Assembly (NCBI GenBank): GCA_045649145.1
Contig: JAZRPK010000051.1
Span: 1 to 20,419, forward strand
Source: HGM11525 sp045649145
GTDB lineage: Bacteria; Bacillota; Clostridia; UBA1381
DNA length: 20,419 bases
Direction: 5' to 3'
Position 1 is the stretch's first letter; each line of letters opens with the position of its first letter. The translations under genes were made by a program, and so were the position numbers. The notes below the pieces were generated by a model. The model did not search any database. It saw only the letters and a list, made by a program, of their open reading frames with translations, and was not told where the DNA came from. Shown in pieces: positions 1 to 6,354 of the stretch.

Positions 1-672
1 AAGGGTCACCGTTTGATTGGGATAATTCTTCTTAAACTTCGCCAATACAGAATCGACCAGCTCCTCCAAAACAACAGGGTTTTTGATGAGCTTAACATTG
101 CTATTATCTATTTTTGTGATAGAAAGCAGGTTTTCAACCATACGGATAAGCCATTGGGAATCTGCCTGAATCCCGTTTAATATGTCCATCTTTCTCTCAC
201 GGGAGAGAGCGTCATAGTTTTCGATTACTGTTGATATTGCACCGTAAATAGCGGTAAGAGGCGTCCTCAAATCGTGGGATATAGCCCGTAGCAAATCGGC
301 ACGCATTTTCTCCTTTTCCGCCTCGAGCTTTACCTTGTCCTGCTCCTTGATTTTTGTTGTTAAGGTGCTTGTTGCAGCAGTTACAAAAATCAGAATGATT
401 GCGGAAATGATATTTTCGTGTATGGTAAAGTTAAAAGAAAAATACGGGAAAGTAAATGCAAAATTCACCGCCATCACGCTTAAAAGTGCGGAAAAGATAC
501 CGTAAAAATATCCAGTTGTAAGCATAGATATTAAAAATACCGCCAAAACAAAGCATGGCGTTATAAGCTCCTTAGCGTCCCATATGGTATGTATAACAAG
601 GCTAATAAAGAAAAACGCTATAAGCACAATAAACGTAATAGCAAAGTCCTTCAAATAAGTTTTCTTTCTCAT
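1..672 (-). CDS. Sensor histidine kinase with KdpD-like (DUF4118) membrane sensor, partial
   Basis: This is the N-terminal 224 codons of a membrane sensor kinase whose C-terminal end lies beyond the left edge. Translation from ATG 672 gives a short basic N-terminus, then about four hydrophobic segments (roughly residues 8-115) with the F-x-F-P-x-F-S-F-N pattern of the DUF4118 sensor found in KdpD-type kinases. A short charged linker follows, then a HisKA helix with the H-box HDLRTPLTA; His133 is the likely phosphoacceptor. The ATP-binding domain would be off the window. Unlike true KdpD, there is no N-terminal KdpD or Usp domain. The start is supported by GGAGGGTGG just upstream and a TTGATT-17-TATAAT promoter, so it appears to be the first gene of its transcript. 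Any partner response regulator would be downstream, outside the window. The signal sensed cannot be read from the sequence. Confidence 0.85.
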   Translation of the reverse strand, partial: MRKKTYLKDFAITFIVLIAFFFISLVIHTIWDAKELITPCFVLAVFLISMLTTGYFYGIFSALLSVMAVNFAFTFPYFSFNFTIHENIISAIILIFVTAATSTLTTKIKEQDKVKLEAEKEKMRADLLRAISHDLRTPLTAIYGAISTVIENYDALSRERKMDILNGIQADSQWLIRMVENLLSITKIDNSNVKLIKNPVVLEELVDSVLAKFKKNYPNQTVTL

Positions 673-691
673 ATTACCACCCTCCGCTATT

Positions 692-720
692 ATTATAATT
701 CAAATAGATAATAAAATCAA
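692..720 (-). promoter_or_regulatory. Sigma-A-type promoter for the histidine kinase
   Basis: On the minus strand, TTGATT (715-720) and TATAAT (692-697) are separated by 17 bp. They lie 20 bp upstream of the kinase start codon, leaving just room for its Shine-Dalgarno. The -10 is perfect and the -35 matches 4 of 6. Confidence 0.6.
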
Positions 721-760
721 TACGAGTGTAAATAATATAATAAAAGGGGAAATATTGCTG

Positions 761-789
761 TTGAAATAAAAATATTTTTATGGTATAAT
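761..789 (+). promoter_or_regulatory. Sigma-A-type promoter for the flavodiiron protein operon
   Basis: TTGAAA (761-766) and TATAAT (784-789) are separated by exactly 17 bp, ending 32 bp before the start codon at 822. The match is near-consensus (11 of 12). It is back to back with the divergent kinase promoter. I see no clear PerR- or Rex-like operator. Confidence 0.75.
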
Positions 790-821
790 GGTACAAATGA
801 CTGTTTCGGGGGTGTATTGAA

Positions 822-1976
822 ATGACAATAACAAATGACATAAAATATATAGGCGTAAATGACCACAAAATTGATTTGTTCGAGGGTCAGTACATTGTTC
901 CTAACGGAATTGCATATAATTCTTATATAATCACAGACGAAAAAATCGCTGTAATGGACACGGTTGATAAAAACTTTACACACGAATGGTTTTCTAATAT
1001 GGAAAAGGCTTTGGGCGGCAGAAACCCCGACTACCTCATAGTACAGCATATGGAGCCAGACCATTCTGCAAGCATTGCAGTATTTGCAAAGCGTTATCCC
1101 GAGGCAAAGCTGGTTGCATCTGCCAAGGCTTTTGAGATGATGAAAAACTTTTTCGGCATAGATTTTATACCAAACGGCATTGTTGTAGGCGAGGGCGATA
1201 CACTTTCACTCGGTAAGCATAACCTCACATTTGTAACCGCTCCGATGGTGCATTGGCCCGAGGTTATCGTAACATATGACAGCACCGATAAGGTTTTATT
1301 CTCGGCTGACGGGTTTGGCAAGTTCGGCGCACTCGACGTTGACGAGGACTGGGCTTGCGAGGCAAGACGCTATTATATCGGCATTGTCGGCAAATACGGT
1401 GCACAGGTGCAGGCTCTGCTTAAAAAGGCGGCTGCGCTCGATATCGAGATAATCTGCCCACTGCACGGACCTGTTCTTAAAGAGAATTTGGACTATTATC
1501 TGGGACTTTACGATATATGGTCAAGCTATAAGGTGGAATCTGACGGTATTGTAATTGCATATACATCAGTTTATGGGAACACTAAGAAAGCGGTGTTAAA
1601 GCTTGCCGAAAAACTCGAGAAAAACGGCTGCGGAAAGGTTGTAGTAAATGACCTTGCCAGATGCGATATGGCAGAGGCTGTTGAAGATGCGTTCCGCTAC
1701 GGCAAATTGGTGCTTGCAACAACCACCTATAACGCAGATATATTCCCCTTTATGCGTGAGTTTATCAACCATCTGACCGAGCGCAATTTCCAGAACAGAA
1801 CGGTTGCATTTATCGAAAACGGAAGCTGGGCTCCGATGGCGACAAAAGTGATGAAGGGTATGCTTGAAAAGAGCAAAAATCTTAACTTTGCACAGACAGA
1901 AGTAAAGATTGTATCCGCTCTTAATGATGAAAGCGAACAACAGCTCAATGCTCTTGCAGATGAGCTTTGCAAATAA
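822..1976 (+). CDS. fprA: Flavodiiron protein (A-type flavoprotein, O2/NO reductase)
   Basis: Flavodiiron proteins are cytoplasmic and reduce O2 to water or NO to N2O, protecting anaerobes from oxygen or nitrosative stress. The 384-residue length is normal for the two-domain class A enzyme. The metallo-beta-lactamase-like domain (about 1-245) carries the complete set of iron ligands: H76-x-E78-x-D80-H81, H144 in MVHWPE, D163 in SADGFG and H215 in PLHG. The flavodoxin domain follows, with the FMN phosphate loop YTSVYGNTKKA near residues 247-257. No rubredoxin or flavin reductase domain is fused. Instead a free rubredoxin gene starts 23 bp downstream and is the likely electron donor. A GGGGG-containing Shine-Dalgarno and a strong promoter precede the ATG. 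Whether O2 or NO is the main substrate cannot be told from the sequence. Confidence 0.95.
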   Translation: MTITNDIKYIGVNDHKIDLFEGQYIVPNGIAYNSYIITDEKIAVMDTVDKNFTHEWFSNMEKALGGRNPDYLIVQHMEPDHSASIAVFAKRYPEAKLVASAKAFEMMKNFFGIDFIPNGIVVGEGDTLSLGKHNLTFVTAPMVHWPEVIVTYDSTDKVLFSADGFGKFGALDVDEDWACEARRYYIGIVGKYGAQVQALLKKAAALDIEIICPLHGPVLKENLDYYLGLYDIWSSYKVESDGIVIAYTSVYGNTKKAVLKLAEKLEKNGCGKVVVNDLARCDMAEAVEDAFRYGKLVLATTTYNADIFPFMREFINHLTERNFQNRTVAFIENGSWAPMATKVMKGMLEKSKNLNFAQTEVKIVSALNDESEQQLNALADELCK

Positions 1977-1999
1977 AATAATTATAAGGAGGAAAAAAG

Positions 2000-2158
2000 A
2001 TGAAAAAGTATGTATGTAATGCTTGCGGCTGGGTATACGACGAAGCAGAGGGAATGCCCGCAAAGGGAATTTTGCCCGGAACAAAATTTGAGGATTTGCC
2101 TGAAGATTTCGCTTGTCCTCTTTGCGGCGTAGGCAAGGATATGTTCTCGGAAGAATAA
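2000..2158 (+). CDS. rd: Rubredoxin
   Basis: This small ORF of 52 codons begins at ATG 2000 behind a strong AAGGAGG (1986-1992). Its product is a complete rubredoxin: C6-N-A-C9-G and C39-P-L-C42-G form the Fe(SCys)4 site, with the conserved aromatic WVYD segment and the LPEDFACP run between them. Rubredoxins are one-electron carriers in the cytoplasm. Lying 23 bp after the flavodiiron gene, with a terminator just after it, this gene is almost certainly cotranscribed with it. It probably passes electrons from an NAD(P)H:rubredoxin oxidoreductase to the flavodiiron protein, and possibly to the rubrerythrin encoded at 13944. The oxidoreductase is not in this window. Confidence 0.95.
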   Translation: MKKYVCNACGWVYDEAEGMPAKGILPGTKFEDLPEDFACPLCGVGKDMFSEE

Positions 2159-2163
2159 AAACT

Positions 2164-2202
2164 ATTCCCGCCTGAGCTTAACGGCTAAGTGCGGGAATTT
2201 TT
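2164..2202 (+). terminator. Rho-independent terminator after rubredoxin
   Basis: ATTCCCGC (2164-2171) pairs perfectly with GCGGGAAT (2191-2198), with extra CTTA/TAAG pairing inside the loop. A TTTTT run follows at 2198-2202. It closes the flavodiiron-rubredoxin unit and makes an upstream ATG at 2189 implausible as the start of the next gene. Confidence 0.8.
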
Positions 2203-2224
2203 ACATATACTAAAGGAGCTTGTT

Positions 2225-2977
2225 ATGGAACTGGTATTACTTACCGCTTTGGGAGTTGGTGGCGCTACCGTAATCGGTGCTTTGATTGGCTTTATATTCA
2301 AGGAAATGTCCCACCGCTTTTCTGATATTGTGCTCTCCTTTGCAGCGGGCGTTATGCTTGCGGCTGCCGTTTTGGGACTTGTGCTGCCGTCATTGGAATA
2401 CGGCGGCGATTACGGACTTGTAATTACAATTGTGGGGATTTTTGCAGGCGCAGTCTGTCTTAATCTGATTGACAAGCTTGTACCGCATCTGCATAAGCTG
2501 ATGGGCGCAGATGCAGAATCGCATAACAACGCAAATTTAAGCAAGGTATTACTTTTTGTCGCAGCTATTGCGATACATAATCTCCCCGAGGGTATCGCCG
2601 CAGGTGTCGGCTTTGGCTCGGGCGACACATCTCAGGCACTTATTATAGCGGGCGGTATTGCACTTCAAAACATACCCGAGGGTATGGTGATAATTGCACC
2701 TATGCTTGCAGCAGGTGTATCGGCAAGAAAGACCTTTGTCTGTGCTATGCTGACAGGTCTTGTCGAGGTAGTAGGAACGCTGATAGGATTTTTTGCAGTA
2801 AGCGTTGCATCTTTGATACTCCCGTTCGCACTTGCCTTTGCAGGCGGTATGATGCTGTATGTAATAAGTGACGAAATGATACCCGAAACACACGCACACG
2901 GCAGCGAACGGGGTGCTACCTATTCTCTGCTGGTGGGCTTTTGTATTATGCTTATTACCGACGTTCTGTTGGGGTAA
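2225..2977 (+). CDS. ZIP-family divalent metal transporter
   Basis: This 250-residue integral membrane protein has about eight hydrophobic helices and belongs to the ZIP (zinc/iron permease) family, bacterial ZupT/GufA-like branch. It would import Zn2+, Fe2+ or a related divalent cation into the cytoplasm. The diagnostic metal-site helices are present: HNLPEG with H118 and E122, and the paired helix QNIPEG at 148-153. A short His-containing cytoplasmic loop (HLHK near 88-91, then ESH near 98-100) precedes them. I start it at ATG 2225, preceded by AAAGGAG (2212-2218), not at the in-frame ATG 2189, which lies inside the terminator hairpin. The YitT-family gene follows after 37 bp and is probably cotranscribed. 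The metal preferred cannot be assigned from the sequence. Confidence 0.9.
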   Translation: MELVLLTALGVGGATVIGALIGFIFKEMSHRFSDIVLSFAAGVMLAAAVLGLVLPSLEYGGDYGLVITIVGIFAGAVCLNLIDKLVPHLHKLMGADAESHNNANLSKVLLFVAAIAIHNLPEGIAAGVGFGSGDTSQALIIAGGIALQNIPEGMVIIAPMLAAGVSARKTFVCAMLTGLVEVVGTLIGFFAVSVASLILPFALAFAGGMMLYVISDEMIPETHAHGSERGATYSLLVGFCIMLITDVLLG

Positions 2978-3014
2978 CTAAAACAGATTAAATTTATCGG
3001 AGGACTATTTTTCT

Positions 3015-3881
3015 ATGACTAAAAAAAGGCACAAATTCAAGCTTTCGACCTTTATCGGACTTACCATTGCCGGCTTTATAAACGCATTTGGCATAACAGT
3101 TTTCTTAGCACCGGTAAGGCTTTACGACAGCGGTATATCGGGAACATCTATGCTCCTGTCGCAGATTACGCCGATACCTCTGTCTGTGTTTCTGCTCTTG
3201 CTTAACTTCCCGCTGTTCTTGTACGGCTTAAAAAAGCAGGGGGCAGAATTTACCGTGTATTCACTCTATACAGTAGCGATGTATTCACTGGGTGCGTTTT
3301 TGATAACCGATGTGTTCCCGATAGATGTGAGCATCACGTCACCATTGGCGGGCGAGGATTTGCTTTTGTGCTCGCTGTTCGGCGGTGTTATCTCGGGTAT
3401 CGGCAGCGGTCTTACAATACGCTTAGGCGGTGCGATAGACGGCGTGGAGGTTATGTCTGTTATATTTGCTAAAAAACTCGGTGTTACAGTCGGTACATTC
3501 GTAATGGTCTATAACGTGATTTTGTACATAATAAGCGGAATAATCTTAGATAGCTGGATATTGCCGCTCTATTCTATTCTGACATATGCGGCAGGACTTA
3601 AGACCATCGACTTTATCGTAGAAGGTCTTGACCGCTCGAAAGCGATAATGATTATAACAGATAAGGCTGACGCTGTGTGCGATGCGCTAATAGAGGAATA
3701 CGCAACCGGCGTAACACTTCTTCCCGCAAAAGGGCACTACTCCAAGCAGGAAAAGACAGCTATATACTTTATCGTGAACAGATTTCAGATTCCGAAGGTA
3801 AAAGAAATCGCACACGAAATAGACCCCGGCGCATTTATGACAATTACCGAGGTAGCTGACGTTTACACAAGCATCAACTAA
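3015..3881 (+). CDS. YitT-family membrane protein (DUF161 plus DUF2179)
   Basis: The 288-residue product has the standard YitT architecture. About five or six hydrophobic helices fill residues 12-205, starting with an N-terminal TIAGFINAFGITVFLAPVRL segment. A soluble C-terminal DUF2179 domain (about 208-288) contains the GVTLLPAKGHYS and MTITEVADV stretches. Members are common in Firmicutes, often in several copies, and their transported substrate or signal is not established. The ATG at 3015 is preceded by GGAGGA at 2999-3004. It lies 37 bp after the ZIP gene with no terminator between, suggesting one transcript. The stop codon is immediately followed by the promoter of the malic enzyme gene. 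Confidence 0.9.
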   Translation: MTKKRHKFKLSTFIGLTIAGFINAFGITVFLAPVRLYDSGISGTSMLLSQITPIPLSVFLLLLNFPLFLYGLKKQGAEFTVYSLYTVAMYSLGAFLITDVFPIDVSITSPLAGEDLLLCSLFGGVISGIGSGLTIRLGGAIDGVEVMSVIFAKKLGVTVGTFVMVYNVILYIISGIILDSWILPLYSILTYAAGLKTIDFIVEGLDRSKAIMIITDKADAVCDALIEEYATGVTLLPAKGHYSKQEKTAIYFIVNRFQIPKVKEIAHEIDPGAFMTITEVADVYTSIN

Positions 3882-3910
3882 TTGACAATATACCTATAAT
3901 ATGGTAAACT
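3882..3910 (+). promoter_or_regulatory. Promoter of the malic enzyme gene (extended -10)
   Basis: A perfect TTGACA (3882-3887) is followed after 17 bp by TAAACT (3905-3910). TGG directly before the -10 makes an extended -10 (TGn). The -35 begins one base after the upstream stop codon and the start codon is 33 bp downstream of the -10. Confidence 0.65.
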
Positions 3911-3942
3911 AAGCGAGGATATTTTTACAGGAGGTAAAGCAT

Positions 3943-5115
3943 ATGGACATAAGACAGGAGTCGCTTAAAAAGCATTACGAATGGAAGGGCAAAATAGAGG
4001 TCATTTCCCGTGCACCTATCGACTCGAGAGAGGATTTGTCCCTTGCATATACACCGGGCGTTGCAGAGCCCTGTCTTGAGATAAACAAAGACACAAACAA
4101 GTCCTACGAGCTGACACGCCGTTCAAATCTGGTGGCAGTTGTTACCGACGGCACTGCCGTACTGGGACTTGGCGATATAGGACCTGAGGCGGGTATGCCC
4201 GTGATGGAGGGCAAGTGTGCTCTCTTTAAGACCTTTGCAGACGTTGACGCATTCCCTCTTTGTATAAAGTCAAAAGACGTTGACGAAATTGTCCGTACAA
4301 TTTATCTGCTTTCTGGCAGCTTTGGCGGTATTAACCTCGAGGATATTTCCGCACCACGCTGCTTTGAGATTGAGAGAAAGCTGAAGGAAATATGCGATAT
4401 CCCCGTATTCCACGATGACCAGCACGGAACTGCAATAGTTGTAGCTGCAGCACTTATCAACGCACTTAAGATAGTCAAAAAGGAAATCGGCGAGGTCAAG
4501 GTGGTTATTAACGGTGCTGGCTCGGCAGGAATTGCTATCGGCAAGCATCTTATGAACATCGGCGTTAAAAATCTCACCTTCTGCGACCGCTTCGGCATCA
4601 TATGCGAGGGTGATGAGAATAACAACCCCGCTCAGGAGGAGATGGCAAAGGTTACAAATCTTGGCGGAAAACACGGCAGCCTTGCAGACGCTTTGGAGGG
4701 GGCAGATGTCTTTGTCGGCGTGTCTGCACCTGATTTAGTGACCGCTGATATGGTTAAGTCTATGGCATCGGACGCAATTTTGTTCCCGATGGCAAACCCC
4801 ACTCCCGAGATTGTGCCCGATGTTGCAAAGGCGGCAGGAGCGAGGATTGTCGGCACAGGACGCTCTGACTTCCCCAACCAGATAAATAACGTGCTTGCCT
4901 TTCCTGGCATATTCCGCGGAGCACTCGACTGTAGAGCAAGCTGTATTAACGAGGAGATGAAGGTTGCAACCTCATTTGCACTTGCATCGCTTATAGCCGA
5001 TGACGAGCTTAATGAGGATAATATCATAGTATCCGCACTCGACAAAAGAGTGGCACAGGTTGTCGCAAATGCTGTCATTAAGGCCGCTAGAGAAACCGGT
5101 GTTGCAAGAATATAA
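3943..5115 (+). CDS. Malic enzyme (oxaloacetate-decarboxylating malate dehydrogenase)
   Basis: Malic enzyme oxidatively decarboxylates L-malate to pyruvate and CO2 with reduction of NAD(P)+, in the cytoplasm. At 390 residues this is the short prokaryotic form, without the phosphotransacetylase-like extension of MaeB. Catalytic and metal residues are visible: Y36 in AYTPGVAEPC, K91 in PVMEGK, and the metal ligands E133-D134 and D159 within FHDDQHGTA. The Rossmann nucleotide-binding loop is GAGSAG at 191-196, and FPMANPTPEI comes later. AGGAGG sits 7 bp before the start. It is a single-gene unit between its own promoter and a strong terminator, directly upstream of the spo0A region. NAD versus NADP preference cannot be decided with confidence. 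Confidence 0.95.
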   Translation: MDIRQESLKKHYEWKGKIEVISRAPIDSREDLSLAYTPGVAEPCLEINKDTNKSYELTRRSNLVAVVTDGTAVLGLGDIGPEAGMPVMEGKCALFKTFADVDAFPLCIKSKDVDEIVRTIYLLSGSFGGINLEDISAPRCFEIERKLKEICDIPVFHDDQHGTAIVVAAALINALKIVKKEIGEVKVVINGAGSAGIAIGKHLMNIGVKNLTFCDRFGIICEGDENNNPAQEEMAKVTNLGGKHGSLADALEGADVFVGVSAPDLVTADMVKSMASDAILFPMANPTPEIVPDVAKAAGARIVGTGRSDFPNQINNVLAFPGIFRGALDCRASCINEEMKVATSFALASLIADDELNEDNIIVSALDKRVAQVVANAVIKAARETGVARI

Positions 5116-5129
5116 ATTACAAACAAATT

Positions 5130-5163
5130 GCCCGTTTGCCGTTTATGGCAGACGGGCTTTTTT
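5130..5163 (+). terminator. Rho-independent terminator after malic enzyme
   Basis: An 11-bp stem pairs 5130-5140 (GCCCGTTTGCC) with 5147-5157 (GGCAGACGGGC), with one G-U pair. The loop is 6 nt and TTTTTT follows at 5158-5163. Confidence 0.9.
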
Positions 5164-5200
5164 GAATTCACCAGTCAGCTGACACTGACAGCATATATGC

Positions 5201-5250
5201 GCCCTCCTTGCCTAAAGGATGGGGGACCGCCTCAGGCGGTGGGAGGATAC
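5201..5250. repeat. Small palindromic intergenic element (REP/MITE-like)
   Basis: This GC-rich stretch sits in otherwise AT-rich intergenic DNA. An inner hairpin ACCGCC-TCA-GGCGGT (5226-5240) is flanked by outer CCTCC (5204-5208) and GGGAGG (5241-5246) that can pair. The motif CTTGCCTAAAGG followed by a GGACCGCC...GGCGGT palindrome resembles dispersed intergenic palindromes I recall from gut Clostridia genomes. No second copy is in this window, so repeat status is inferred. The rest of the 5164-5430 gap holds a short CAGCTGACACTGACA direct/inverted repeat (5176-5190), a Spo0A-box-like site and AT-rich DNA, and no credible gene. Confidence 0.4.
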
Positions 5251-5261
5251 AAATTGCAAAC

Positions 5262-5277
5262 TTCGACATCTTTGACA
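5262..5277. promoter_or_regulatory. Candidate Spo0A-binding boxes upstream of spo0A
   Basis: TTCGACA (5262-5268) is the reverse complement of the Spo0A core TGTCGAA. TTTGACA (5271-5277), one mismatch from it, follows 9 bp later in the same orientation. They lie about 155-170 bp upstream of the spo0A start. Autoregulation of spo0A through such boxes is known in Bacillus; here it is inference from short motifs. Confidence 0.4.
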
Positions 5278-5430
5278 AATACCGACCTATTTAACAACCA
5301 TATTTCAAATATTACCAAAAAGCAACAAATCTTTTGAAAAACTATTACAAAAACCTATTGTTTACCTATATTTTTATATGATAATCTTTATATGCAGACA
5401 AAAAATGAACTTGAAAGGAAGAAGGAGAAA

Positions 5431-6210
5431 ATGAATTTGAAGGTATCGGTACTGATAGCAGATGATAACCATGAATTCTGCGACGAAATGTCAGATTACA
5501 TCAAAGCAAGCTCGGATATGTGCGTAGCAGGAGTTGCAAATGACGGTGACGAGGCGTACGGTCTTATATGTGCGGCAAGGCCCGATGTGGTGATTTTGGA
5601 TATAATTATGCCTAAACGTGACGGAATAAGTCTTCTTAAAAAGCTTGCCAATACGAAGATGACCAAGCGTCCGCTTATTATAGCACATTCGGTAACAGGC
5701 AACGAAAAGGTGATGGAAAGCTGCTATCAGGCAGGTGCGGAGTATTTCCTCCTAAAGCCGCAGACCTGCGAGGCGATTGCAGACACCATCCGCTCGCTTG
5801 TACCGGGCAATAACCCCGCCCAAGCTCCTGCTCTGCCCGCTCAGGCAAAGACAGAAAAGGACTCGGACCTCGAAACAATTGTTACAGATTTTATGCACGA
5901 ACTTGGTCTGCCTGCACATATTAAGGGTTATCAGTACATAAGAACAGCTATTATGATGGTAGTAAATAATATGGATTTGCTTAATTATATCACAAAACAG
6001 CTCTACCCCGATATTGCCAAGAAATACGGCTCAACCTCGTCGAGAGTTGAGCGTGCGATACGCCATTCGATAGAGGTAGCGTGGACAAGAGGCAGGCCCG
6101 AAACAATGAATAACATTTTCGGTTATACTATTGACACAGGAAAAGGCAAGCCGACCAATTCCGAGTTTATCGCAATGGTCGCCGACAGAATTAGATTACA
6201 GATTAAATAA
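5431..6210 (+). CDS. spo0A: Sporulation master regulator Spo0A
   Basis: Spo0A is the response regulator that, when phosphorylated, commits endospore formers to sporulation. The 259-residue product has an N-terminal receiver domain with the acidic pair D11-D12, phosphoacceptor D57 in ILDIIMP, S87 and K109 in the switch positions. A Pro/Ala-rich linker (about 126-140) follows. The C-terminal Spo0A effector domain contains the almost invariant DNA-recognition segment SRVERAIRHSIEVAWTRG. I start at ATG 5431 behind AAGAAGGAG; the in-frame ATG 5392 lacks a Shine-Dalgarno and adds 13 atypical residues. In many endospore formers spo0A follows spoIVB. Here it follows malic enzyme and is a monocistronic unit closed by its own terminator. 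Confidence 0.97.
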   Translation: MNLKVSVLIADDNHEFCDEMSDYIKASSDMCVAGVANDGDEAYGLICAARPDVVILDIIMPKRDGISLLKKLANTKMTKRPLIIAHSVTGNEKVMESCYQAGAEYFLLKPQTCEAIADTIRSLVPGNNPAQAPALPAQAKTEKDSDLETIVTDFMHELGLPAHIKGYQYIRTAIMMVVNNMDLLNYITKQLYPDIAKKYGSTSSRVERAIRHSIEVAWTRGRPETMNNIFGYTIDTGKGKPTNSEFIAMVADRIRLQIK

Positions 6211-6215
6211 CGTAT

Positions 6216-6246
6216 GGAACGACCCTAAGGTCGTTCCTTTTCTTAT
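6216..6246 (+). terminator. Rho-independent terminator after spo0A
   Basis: GGAACGACC (6216-6224) pairs perfectly with GGTCGTTCC (6229-6237) around a CTAA tetraloop. TTTTCTTATT follows. It begins 5 bp after the spo0A stop. Confidence 0.9.
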
Positions 6247-6323
6247 TCCCTTGTGCAAAAGGAGGCTTTACCTTATTGGTGTTCATTGGTTAACCGCTTT
6301 TGAACCACATGGTTATACAAACG

Positions 6324-6354
6324 AAAATGAGTAGCAAGTCTTGCTACTCATTTT
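6324..6354. terminator. Bidirectional terminator between spo0A and the HPr-kinase-like gene
   Basis: An almost perfect 31-bp palindrome pairs AAAATGAGTAGCAAG (6324-6338) with its complement (6340-6354). TTTTTATTTT follows on the plus strand and TTTTCGTTT on the minus strand. It overlaps the stop codon of the minus-strand gene and separates the convergent units. The 6247-6323 stretch between the two terminators holds nothing I can identify. Confidence 0.75.

Noticed and set aside
673..821. A PerR-type operator in the divergent kinase/flavodiiron region
   Set aside because: AT-rich repeats give partial matches only, with no full TTATAAT-n-ATTATAA palindrome.
1596..2084. A 162-codon minus-strand ORF spanning the flavodiiron and rubredoxin genes
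   Set aside because: It is antisense to two clearly conserved genes, with no Shine-Dalgarno and no recognisable domain.
2189..2224. An upstream ATG extending the ZIP transporter by 12 residues
   Set aside because: It falls in the 3' arm of the rubredoxin terminator; the ATG at 2225 has AAAGGAG in position.
4632..5171. A 179-codon minus-strand ORF opposite malic enzyme
   Set aside because: Its Ser/Ala/Thr-rich composition is typical of antisense shadow ORFs, and it starts inside the terminator.
5128..5337. A 69-codon plus-strand ORF between malic enzyme and spo0A
   Set aside because: It begins inside the malic enzyme terminator hairpin, has no Shine-Dalgarno, and crosses the palindromic element and a Spo0A-box-like site.
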